The notes beneath the pieces are model-generated. The model worked only from the letters and a program-made list of their open reading frames with translations. It was not told where the DNA came from and made no database searches. A DNA stretch of 5,180 nucleotides from Gemmataceae bacterium (GTDB lineage: Bacteria; Planctomycetota; Planctomycetia; Gemmatales; Gemmataceae), in contig JAFMJU010000297.1 in assembly GCA_017853285.1 (NCBI GenBank), positions 1 through 5,180 of the forward strand, in the 5' to 3' direction. Position numbers and translations under genes: made by a program. Shown here piece after piece: positions 1 through 5,157 of the stretch. The first letter of the stretch is position 1. Each line of letters opens with the position of its first letter.

Positions 1-45
1 AATCATAATATATATTTGTAATAATTATTATATCATAGCCGGAAA

Positions 46-56
46 CGGATAATCCG
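46..56. repeat. 11-bp interrupted palindrome CGGAT-A-ATCCG
   Basis: Two 5-bp arms flank one central base. The site resembles the core of the palindrome at 252-265 but is one base shorter. It lies just after the AT-rich start of the window and could be a second, variant binding site about 200 bp upstream. A chance match is possible. Confidence 0.25.
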
Positions 57-232
57 CACCCACCGCACAAGAATCCAATTGGGATTTGCCCCTTCCCTCG
101 ATTTCCCCAAATTTCATGAAAAAGGCGACATTCCCAACACCTATGGAATTTTCCCTACCCGATTCATCTTTTTTCCTCAACTTTCACCTGGCCCCCCTTC
201 ACCCTTCCCCAAAAACCAGATTGGATAGCCCT

Positions 233-261
233 GTGACATCGATCGGCTCATCCGGATTAAT
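233..261 (+). promoter_or_regulatory. possible sigma70-type promoter for the lipoprotein gene at 307
   Basis: GTGACA (233-238) matches five of six bases of the -35 consensus TTGACA. After a 17-bp spacer, ATTAAT (256-261) matches four of six bases of the -10 consensus. Transcription would start near 268, leaving a leader of roughly 40 nt before the ATG at 307. The -10 lies inside the 14-bp palindrome at 252-265, so a protein bound there could block the polymerase. The match is modest and planctomycete promoters are poorly defined, so this is tentative. Confidence 0.3.
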
Positions 262-265
262 CCGG
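252..265. repeat. perfect 14-bp palindrome, candidate operator
   Basis: CCGGATTAATCCGG reads the same on both strands and sits 41 bp before the ATG at 307, overlapping the best -10 candidate. Its core GGATTAATCC resembles GGATAATCC in the near-palindrome at 46-56. A two-fold symmetric site at a promoter is typical of an operator for a dimeric regulator. No regulator gene is in the window, so the binding protein is unknown. Confidence 0.4.
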
Positions 266-295
266 GCTGTTTGAACCGGGAAGAAACTCACCGAC

Positions 296-301
296 TGGAG
301 G
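296..301 (+). promoter_or_regulatory. Shine-Dalgarno fixing the start at 307
   Basis: TGGAGG lies 5 nt before the ATG at 307. This favours 307 over the upstream in-frame start at 271, which would put charged residues in front of the signal peptide and has no comparable site. Confidence 0.7.
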
Positions 302-306
302 CAACC

Positions 307-693
307 ATGCGTCAGGTAACTTTGGGCTTGCTGATGACGGGAATCGCGGCCGCCTTGACGGGCTGCCAAAGCACTGGGAGCACAACCGCCAACAACTCAT
401 GCGGTAACACCGGCTTTTGCGCCCGTTTGAAAAACATGTTCAATCCCGGACATTCCACGCCGCCCCCGATGGCTGCCGCACCGGTTTACCCTGCTCCAGC
501 CGCTTATACGGCCCCTGTCGCTTCTTACGGGGCACCTGTGTACACCGCGGCACCCGCCCCTGCTTACACAGCGGCACCCACTTACTCCGCCCCGGCTCCA
601 ATGGCCATTTCGGGTGGTGCGTGCCCCCCAGGATGCGTGCCAGCTTCGGCTCCGGCCTGCCCCCCCGGTTGCATGCCTGCGCCGCAAGGCTGA
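307..693 (+). CDS. small Ala/Pro/Tyr-rich lipoprotein with CPPGC repeats
   Basis: Predicted exported lipoprotein of 128 aa; function unknown. A hydrophobic signal peptide (residues 1-19) ends in the lipobox LTGC, with Cys20 as the expected lipidated residue. A short segment with Cys32 and Cys38 and a basic stretch (ARLKNMF) follows. Residues 52-100 are low-complexity Ala/Pro with tyrosines every 5-8 residues (61, 67, 74, 79, 87, 93). The C-terminus holds two copies of CPPGC(V/M)PA (106-113 and 118-125), giving four closely spaced cysteines that could form disulfides or bind metal. I chose the ATG at 307 for its Shine-Dalgarno and because the signal peptide then starts correctly. An 18-bp hairpin follows the stop by 39 nt, so the gene is probably monocistronic. 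Proline- and tyrosine-rich tails of this type suggest an extended wall-associated or surface segment, but no family is recognised. Gene reality is well supported; the role is not. Confidence 0.8.
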   Translation: MRQVTLGLLMTGIAAALTGCQSTGSTTANNSCGNTGFCARLKNMFNPGHSTPPPMAAAPVYPAPAAYTAPVASYGAPVYTAAPAPAYTAAPTYSAPAPMAISGGACPPGCVPASAPACPPGCMPAPQG

Positions 694-732
694 TCCATCA
701 ACCCCCAGTTAACATCCGGTTTTGACATTTGA

Positions 733-774
733 GCGGGCCGTTCGGGATGGTTACCCCCATCCCGAACGGCCCGC
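733..774 (+). terminator. strong hairpin, probable intrinsic terminator
   Basis: A perfect 18-bp GC-rich stem (733-750 paired with 757-774) closes a 6-nt loop (TTACCC). It begins 39 nt after the stop of the lipoprotein gene and is followed by ACTAATTTTC, so the U-tract is short and offset by a few bases. The position between two same-strand genes fits termination of the first one. The weak U-tract leaves open an mRNA 3'-stabilising role. Confidence 0.72.
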
Positions 775-842
775 ACTAATTTTCAATGATTTTCCTTGAT
801 CGTTTTCGGCCATGGTGCAGCTTTTGGATGTTAGTCGAAACC

Positions 843-846
843 GGAG
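843..846 (+). promoter_or_regulatory. Shine-Dalgarno fixing the start at 855
   Basis: GGAG lies 8 nt before the ATG at 855. The longer reading from the ATG at 786 has no purine-rich site and would add 23 residues, including Trp and Cys, ahead of an otherwise normal signal sequence. In-frame ATGs at 861 and 864 are further from the site. Confidence 0.6.
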
Positions 847-854
847 ATTGCACC

Positions 855-1055
855 ATGACCATGATGCGTTTATTCACCGCCTTGGCGGTCTCGGTGTGCC
901 TGTTGGGCTCGATGGGGTGCTGCTGTCACCAAAAGTACTACTGCGGCAGCACCGTAAGCCCGGCTTTCTGCAAACCAAGGCATTTCCATTCCTGCAATTT
1001 GAGCGGGGGTAGCATCTGCTCGACCGTGAACTCTTGCGACTGCGGATGCCCCTAA
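855..1055 (+). CDS. 66-aa cysteine-rich secreted or lipid-anchored small protein
   Basis: Small exported protein of unknown function. Residues 1-21 are a hydrophobic signal segment (one Arg at 5, then FTALAVSVCLLGSMG) leading to Cys22-Cys23-Cys24. Cys22 could be lipidated, though SMGC is a poor lipobox because Ser rather than Leu stands at -3. The mature part of about 45 residues has ten cysteines (22, 23, 24, 30, 39, 47, 55, 61, 63, 65) and three histidines (25, 43, 45), and ends in CDCGCP. That density fits a disulfide-knotted peptide or a metallothionein-like metal binder outside the membrane; the sequence cannot decide between them. The gene lies downstream of the 18-bp hairpin and its stop codon faces the stop of the minus-strand gene 5 nt away. 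I recognise no family. A good ribosome site and a coherent signal peptide support it as real despite its size. Confidence 0.7.
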   Translation: MTMMRLFTALAVSVCLLGSMGCCCHQKYYCGSTVSPAFCKPRHFHSCNLSGGSICSTVNSCDCGCP

Positions 1056-1060
1056 GGCCG

Positions 1061-1612
1061 TCAAACGGGCAAGGGTTGGCTTCCATTACCCAAAGGCCTG
1101 AAGACTTTCACCTGATCCACCAGCCAGTCTGGGCCGATTTTGCGTAAGACCGCCTCAATCTCGACCACTTCCATTTCTACCCCATCACCTTCCAAGCGCA
1201 TGGTGAAACGTGCCATTCGCGAGTTATCCGGGGCTGGTGAACCGACGGTGATTTGACGCAAAACAACCCTTTTGAAACCGTAGGCTTTATCCAGGCCCAT
1301 CAGCCTATCCATAACCGCTTTGCGATCCATCCCTCCATAAGTTCGAAATTCCTTGCTGAACCCGGCCGTGACCAACTGCCAACGGCGCTGATTGGCGGCA
1401 TGCGCCATCGCATTCAAGCCGGCGCGGATTTTTTCCGGTTCCGTCACCAACCACCAACCACACAGGATCACCGCAAAAAAAGCCAAGACCATGGCACCAA
1501 ACAAACAAGAACTAAACCGCCCAGGTCTTGTCCTCCAAATCAAACCGGCCAGCACCATCCCAAAAAACAGGGCGGCCAGAAGTTTCCAGGAAGGTTCTCC
1601 CAGCCACTCCAT
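1061..1612 (-). CDS. two-helix membrane protein with NTF2-like soluble domain
   Basis: Predicted inner-membrane protein of 183 aa, not assigned to a named family. Two hydrophobic helices (about residues 10-26 and 35-56) are separated by a short basic loop (RTRPGR). Residues 58-175 form a soluble domain whose pattern resembles NTF2/SnoaL-like proteins: an amphipathic start (EPEKIRAGLNAMAHAA), a central RKAVMDRLMGL helix, then alternating strands (FTMRLEG, MEVVEIEAVLRKIG, WLVDQVKVFRP). Such domains are often small ligand-binding or protein-protein modules, so no reaction is implied. The ATG at 1612 is chosen because it starts just before the first helix. A longer reading to 1678 would overlap enolase by 28 nt and add a non-hydrophobic leader. 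The upstream ribosome site (AAGGGG about 10 nt before) is weak. Only 38 nt separate it from the enolase stop, so co-transcription with eno is likely. Confidence 0.72.
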   Translation of the reverse strand: MEWLGEPSWKLLAALFFGMVLAGLIWRTRPGRFSSCLFGAMVLAFFAVILCGWWLVTEPEKIRAGLNAMAHAANQRRWQLVTAGFSKEFRTYGGMDRKAVMDRLMGLDKAYGFKRVVLRQITVGSPAPDNSRMARFTMRLEGDGVEMEVVEIEAVLRKIGPDWLVDQVKVFRPLGNGSQPLPV

Positions 1613-1650
1613 GACCGCCCACCCCTTATCTAAAAAGAGGGAACCAGGAC

Positions 1651-2964
1651 TTAGCGAACGCTGCGGTAATCGCCCCATACCTTCCCGGCGTAAACCGCCG
1701 CGTCACCCAATTGCTCCTCAATGCGGAGAAGTTGGTTGTATTTGCAGATACGGTCTGTTCGGCTCGCGGACCCAGTTTTAATCTGACCCGCGTTGGTGGC
1801 CACCGCGATATCAGCAATGGTAGTGTCTTCCGTTTCACCAGAACGGTGACTGATGATGCTGGTGAAACCGTGCAACCGGGCCAGCTCAATGGCCTCCAGG
1901 GTCTCGGTAAGCGTGCCGATCTGGTTGACCTTGATCAGGATACTGTTGCCGGCTTTCTTGGCAAAACCATCCCGCAATCGCCTGGTATTGGTGACGAAGA
2001 GGTCATCACCCACCAGTTGAACCTTGCTGCCAAGCGCCTTGGTGAGTTGGGCCCAACCCTCCCAATCATCTTCGGATAGCCCATCCTCTATGGAAAGGAT
2101 CGGCCACTTGTCACAAAGCCTGGACCACAGTTCGATCATCGCGGAACTGTCGACCACCTTTTCGGGATCGCTTTTGAAGAAGCAGTAACCCTTCTTTCCC
2201 TTTTTGTGGGCTTCCTCGTGCAGTTCTGTGGAGGCCGCATCGAGGGCAAAAGCCACATCCTCGCCCAATTTATACCCTGCTTTTTCTATAGCCTTGGCGA
2301 TGGTTTCAAGAGCGACATCTGCGCTGGGCAGGTTTGGAGCGAATCCCCCCTCGTCACCCACGCTGGTGCTCAGGTGCTTGTCGTGCAACACATTCTTCAG
2401 GTGGTGGAAAACCTCGGCACCCATGCGAAGGGCGTCGCGGAAGGAATCGGCCCCCACCGGCATGATCATAAATTCCTGAAAATCGATCGTGTTATCCGCG
2501 TGTTTGCCGCCGTTGATGATATTCATCATTGGAACAGGAAGGACCCGCGCGTTAACCCCACCCAAATACCGATAGAGCGGGAGCCCGACACTATCGGCGG
2601 CGGCATGCGCCGCCGCCAGGGACACACCCAGGAGGGCATTGGCCCCAAGCTTGGCCTTGTTGTGGGTGCCATCGAGTTCCAGAAGACGCTGGTCCAGAGA
2701 GACCTGGTCCAAAGCATCCATCCCTTCAATTTCAGCAGCGATGGTCTCGTTGATATTCTCAACGGCCTTCAGGACGCCTTTACCCAGATAGCGTTTTTTG
2801 TCGCCATCACGAAGCTCAATGGCTTCGTGAGCACCGGTGCTGGCTCCACTGGGAACAGCGGCCTGCCCCAAGGATCCGTCTTCGAGGGTTACCACAACCT
2901 CAACCGTTGGGTTTCCCCGGCTATCCAGGATTTCCCGCGCATGGACCACTTCAATCTGGCTCAT
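1651..2964 (-). CDS. eno: enolase (phosphopyruvate hydratase)
   Basis: Cytoplasmic glycolytic enzyme (EC 4.2.1.11) that converts 2-phosphoglycerate to phosphoenolpyruvate; in many bacteria it is also part of the RNA degradosome. The 437-aa length is normal for bacterial enolase. Visible landmarks are AREILDSRGNPT (9-20), the mobile loop SGASTG (39-44), His155 in NGGKHADN, Glu164 in DFQEF, catalytic-acid region Glu205 in GDEGGFAPN, magnesium ligands Asp242, Glu293 (SIEDGLSEDDW) and Asp320 (GDDLFVTN), catalytic base Lys345 in ILIKVNQIGTLTET, SHRSGETED (372-380) and Lys396 in IKTGS. Nothing essential is missing. The ATG at 2964 gives the usual MSxIxxVxAREILDSRGNP start. An in-frame TTG at 2976 directly abuts AGGAAGG, which is too close to be its own site, while that site is 12 nt from the ATG, somewhat long. 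A membrane protein gene follows 38 nt downstream and a secreted-protein gene diverges upstream. Confidence 0.98.
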   Translation of the reverse strand: MSQIEVVHAREILDSRGNPTVEVVVTLEDGSLGQAAVPSGASTGAHEAIELRDGDKKRYLGKGVLKAVENINETIAAEIEGMDALDQVSLDQRLLELDGTHNKAKLGANALLGVSLAAAHAAADSVGLPLYRYLGGVNARVLPVPMMNIINGGKHADNTIDFQEFMIMPVGADSFRDALRMGAEVFHHLKNVLHDKHLSTSVGDEGGFAPNLPSADVALETIAKAIEKAGYKLGEDVAFALDAASTELHEEAHKKGKKGYCFFKSDPEKVVDSSAMIELWSRLCDKWPILSIEDGLSEDDWEGWAQLTKALGSKVQLVGDDLFVTNTRRLRDGFAKKAGNSILIKVNQIGTLTETLEAIELARLHGFTSIISHRSGETEDTTIADIAVATNAGQIKTGSASRTDRICKYNQLLRIEEQLGDAAVYAGKVWGDYRSVR

Positions 2965-3186
2965 TTTTGTCTTCAACCTTCCTGAGGGAAAAGTACCGGT
3001 AATTCCGGGATACCTACACGATCTGATACCAAAGAACCTTCAAATCAGAGAACCATGAGATCAAATCCTCAAGCTTGCAAGGTTTGATTATGATCCTAAC
3101 CCCAGTGGTTCAAGGAGTTGGCCCTTCCCGACCCCGTTACTAAACGGATACACTTTACTTGTCAGAAGCACGGGAGCACCCGATTC
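2965..3186. promoter_or_regulatory. divergent intergenic region between eno and the 200-aa secreted protein gene
   Basis: These 222 bases must contain the start signals for both flanking transcription units. I could not identify a convincing -35/-10 pair on either strand. AGGAAGG on the minus strand (about 2977-2983) is the probable enolase ribosome site, and GGGAG at 3172-3176 serves the plus-strand gene. A bulged inverted repeat lies at 3060-3088. Confidence 0.5.
3060..3088. repeat. bulged inverted repeat in the divergent promoter region
   Basis: ATCAAA-T-CCT (3060-3069) can pair with AGGTTTGAT (3080-3088), giving nine base pairs with one bulged T around a 10-nt loop. The loop itself contains the palindrome CAAGCTTG. 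The location between divergent genes would suit an operator or a leader hairpin; there is no U-tract to make it a clear terminator. Confidence 0.3.
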
Positions 3187-3789
3187 ATGGGAAAAATGAT
3201 CCATCACTTGAAACCTGTTGCTTTGATTGTTTGCTTTGGCTTTCTAATTACCTTTTGCGGCCCGACATTTGGCCAGCAAACTGAAGGGAAAAATCAAACC
3301 TCAAAAGAAAAAGAATTGGAAAACAAAGATTCAGCAACCACCAAGGCCAAAGAATCACCCAAAACAGCGGCAAACCACTACATTCGTCAAGCCATATTGA
3401 CTGGCAAAGTGACCGATGTGAATGACGAAAAACACTGCATTGTTCTGGAGTTTGCCGTAACCCCAAAAAACAAAGCTCAAGCCACGTTCATTGTCACCGA
3501 AGATGCCAAAATTCGGACGCGTGTCCTCCCCACCCTGTTTGATGACAAGGGGAACTTAAAAAAGCCTACTCCCAAAGAGCTTTTGGAATTGAAGGGTAAA
3601 GATAAAAACCTTCCGGGATATGAGTCCGAATTTGCGAATCTAAAGCGGGGCCAAGTCCTGCTGGTTCACCAAGTCACCACCAAAGAAAAAATACTGGCTG
3701 ACAGACAAAAACCTCGGCCCAAACCAGGAGAAAAACCAAAAATGGAAGACCTGCTTTCCAGCTATATTGAGATAATTTCAGAAAACTAA
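3187..3789 (+). CDS. secreted Lys-rich protein of unknown function
   Basis: Predicted secreted or periplasmic protein of 200 aa. An N-terminal signal peptide has a basic start (MGKMIHHLK) and a hydrophobic core (PVALIVCFGFLITF), with likely cleavage after Gly29 before Gln-Gln. Residues 31-62 are a charged, disordered-looking Lys/Glu/Thr/Ser linker. From about 66, strand-like segments (ILTGKVTDVND, HCIVLEFAV, TFIVTEDAKIRTRV, LKRGQVLLVHQV) suggest a small beta-barrel resembling DUF5666 or OB-like repeats, with a Lys-rich insertion (119-148) between strands. That resemblance is by pattern only. The C-terminal segment is basic and Pro-rich (KPRPKPGEKPK), then MEDLLSSYIEI. I chose the ATG at 3187, with GGGAG 10 nt upstream; the ATG at 3196 is possible. 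The TTG at 3118 abuts AAGGAG with no spacing and would bury the signal peptide. The gene is richer in A and Lys than the left-hand genes. Confidence 0.75.
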   Translation: MGKMIHHLKPVALIVCFGFLITFCGPTFGQQTEGKNQTSKEKELENKDSATTKAKESPKTAANHYIRQAILTGKVTDVNDEKHCIVLEFAVTPKNKAQATFIVTEDAKIRTRVLPTLFDDKGNLKKPTPKELLELKGKDKNLPGYESEFANLKRGQVLLVHQVTTKEKILADRQKPRPKPGEKPKMEDLLSSYIEIISEN

Positions 3790-4045
3790 ATTGATCCACC
3801 TATTTATGCCCAAAATTAACCTATGGCTGCATTTTGTTCTCAAACCCAGCAAAATTTACAAATTTCCCAGATAACCCAAAATCCCCAAAAATCTGAACCT
3901 TAAGAAGCTGTATCCATTTCAGGCCAAGATTTCCAGTTTTCGTTCATTTCAGCAATTGGCCTTCGTTTTGCGAGGAAGAGTTGACCGGTAAAGGCTTGCC
4001 AAGGATGGCGTTGGCCTCAATCGGCCAATTTCCGGAGCTGGGTTC
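3790..4045 (+). other. AT-rich spacer with repeated TTGGCC/GGCCAA words
   Basis: No gene or clear terminator is visible in these 256 bases. The first half is A/C-rich and unstructured. The second half carries GGCCAA at 3922-3927, TTGGCC at 3956-3961 (within AATTGGCC), TTGGCC at 4011-4016 and GGCCAA at 4023-4028 (within GGCCAATT). The last two form a 6-bp hairpin just before the ribosome site of the next gene. No confident promoter was found. Confidence 0.45.
4034..4037 (+). promoter_or_regulatory. Shine-Dalgarno for the metallopeptidase-like gene
   Basis: GGAG lies 8 nt before the ATG at 4046, the same spacing as for the gene at 855. It supports the start that places a signal peptide at the N-terminus. 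The small TTGGCC/GGCCAA hairpin at 4011-4028 ends 5 nt before it. Confidence 0.6.
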
Positions 4046-5065
4046 ATGCCCTCAACCATCTGGCGTGGAGCCTTTTTCTTTTTAGCCTGTTTTTTTTGCA
4101 CCGGGGCCCAATTCCGTACCACCAATTTTTTGGTCGAATCTCCTGATCCTGCGATTTCTCAACAGATCGGCCAGTACGCTGAATATTGGCGAAAAGTAAA
4201 AGCCATGGAATGGCTTGGCCAAGAAATGCCCTCCTGGCCCGAACCCTGCCCCATCCATGTGAAAATCACTTTAGGAGGCTCAGGTGGAGCCACCAGTTTC
4301 ATCTTTGACCAGGGTCGGGTTCTAGGAATCGACATGCAGATTGAAGGGACATTGGACCGCATCCTGGCTAGCGTCCTTCCCCATGAAATCACCCACACAG
4401 TTTTCGCCCATCAATTCAAGAAGCCTTTGCCTCGATGGGCGGATGAAGGCGGTTGTGTCCTCAGCGAAGACGATTTGGAAAGACAACGCCATGACCAAAT
4501 GGTGAGGGAAATCCTAAACACCCCCAACCGGAAAATGCCCCTCAGGAGGCTATTTGCCCTGACAGAATACCCGGACGATTTCATGGTGCTGTATGCACAG
4601 GGATTTTCAGTCAGCGAATTTTTGGTGACCAAATCGAATCGACAAGTTTTTTTGAATTTCCTTGGAACGGCGATGCAAACCGGTTGGGACCAAGCCCTGC
4701 GAACTCACTACGGATATCCCTCCATAGAATCCCTGGAGGACGCGTGGCTCCTGTCCTTGCGTCAGACCAAAAAACCCGCAACCGTGCTGGCTGCATCCCC
4801 GGGGGTAATTGCCAATCCAATCACCGCAAAATCAACAAACTCACTGGTATCCCAATCAAAACCAAATGTCCCAAGCAGTCCCCTGACCATGAATCCCACG
4901 GCCAAAACAACAGCCATTGTTTCACCGGTTGCCCAATCCAAACCATCTCCTGAAATTCCGGAAAATGGTTCAGATTCAAAACAATCAATCCCAGGCATTC
5001 GCCTTGGCCCGCCCAGGTTTGCAAATGGAAAACAAGCCAACCCGGTCTTACTAATAAACAATTAA
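4046..5065 (+). CDS. secreted zinc-metallopeptidase-like protein (HEITH, gluzincin type)
   Basis: Predicted exported protein of 339 aa related to the peptidase MA (gluzincin) superfamily. A signal peptide covers about residues 1-21 (WRGAFFFLACFFCTGA), followed by a domain beginning FRTTNFLVESPDP. His113-Glu114-Ile-Thr-His117 matches HExxH: the histidines would bind zinc and Glu114 would act as general base. WADEGG (131-136) places Glu134 as the likely third ligand, 17 residues after His117, as in M1/M61-like enzymes. Other landmarks are WLGQEMPSWPEPCPI (56-70), GGATSFIFD (80-88) and a helical region (166-240) with LYAQGFSVSEFL. The pattern agrees with a family I recall from planctomycetes, usually annotated as hypothetical; substrate unknown. 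Residues 241-339 are a Ser/Pro/Thr/Lys-rich, probably disordered tail, which may tether or extend the enzyme at the surface. The gene stands alone, with hairpins downstream. Catalytic activity is inferred from motifs only. Confidence 0.82.
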   Translation: MPSTIWRGAFFFLACFFCTGAQFRTTNFLVESPDPAISQQIGQYAEYWRKVKAMEWLGQEMPSWPEPCPIHVKITLGGSGGATSFIFDQGRVLGIDMQIEGTLDRILASVLPHEITHTVFAHQFKKPLPRWADEGGCVLSEDDLERQRHDQMVREILNTPNRKMPLRRLFALTEYPDDFMVLYAQGFSVSEFLVTKSNRQVFLNFLGTAMQTGWDQALRTHYGYPSIESLEDAWLLSLRQTKKPATVLAASPGVIANPITAKSTNSLVSQSKPNVPSSPLTMNPTAKTTAIVSPVAQSKPSPEIPENGSDSKQSIPGIRLGPPRFANGKQANPVLLINN

Positions 5066-5095
5066 AATCAAAAAGCTCCCTAGGGAATAACAAAT

Positions 5096-5116
5096 CCCTC
5101 AAGCCTGAGCTTAGGG
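5096..5116 (+). repeat. bulged hairpin downstream of the metallopeptidase-like gene
   Basis: CCCT-C-AAGC (5096-5104) can pair with GCTTAGGG (5109-5116) around a CTGA loop, giving eight pairs with one bulged C. It starts 30 nt after the stop codon. No U-run follows, so it is not a classic terminator; it may protect the 3' end or belong to an unseen downstream element. Confidence 0.3.
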
Positions 5117-5157
5117 TAGCAGGGGATAGGAGTTTGGTGTGTATGAAACAGGACGAG

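Larger units (their letters stand above)
1..306. other. gene-free leader region upstream of the first lipoprotein gene
   Basis: No supported gene lies in this stretch. The first 38 bases are almost pure A/T and contain the 12-bp palindrome TAATAATTATTA at 19-30. A GC-rich patch with the near-palindrome CGGATAATCCG (46-56) follows, then a pyrimidine-rich segment at about 87-215. The only open frame (from a TTG at 86, or an ATG at 116) lacks a Shine-Dalgarno sequence and has unremarkable composition. The region probably holds the promoter of the gene at 307 and perhaps control sequence for a gene left of the window. Confidence 0.6.

Noticed and set aside
86..274. 62-aa open frame in the leader, starting at TTG 86 or ATG 116
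   Set aside because: No ribosome site, low-complexity Pro/Ser/Phe composition from pyrimidine-rich DNA, and it overlaps the probable promoter of the next gene.
271..306. Upstream extension of the first lipoprotein to 271
   Set aside because: It adds a charged 12-residue leader before the signal peptide and lacks the Shine-Dalgarno that serves the ATG at 307.
786..854. Upstream extension of the Cys-rich protein to the ATG at 786
   Set aside because: It starts just after the hairpin without a ribosome site and would disrupt the normal signal-peptide layout.
727..1006. Shared 11-mer ATTTGAGCGGG at 727-737 and 996-1006
   Set aside because: One copy is intergenic next to the hairpin and the other is inside coding sequence; it is short with no flanking similarity, so likely chance.
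1253..1781. Plus-strand open frames opposite the NTF2-like membrane protein
   Set aside because: Composition is Pro/Gln/Arg-rich and domainless, while the opposite strand shows coherent membrane helices and a soluble domain.
2206..2985. Long plus-strand open frame (259 aa) opposite enolase
   Set aside because: It lies wholly antisense to a clearly conserved enolase and shows no motif of its own; it is a codon-bias shadow.
3118..3186. TTG start for the secreted 200-aa protein
   Set aside because: AAGGAG directly touches the TTG with no spacing, and the extra 23 residues would place the signal peptide internally.
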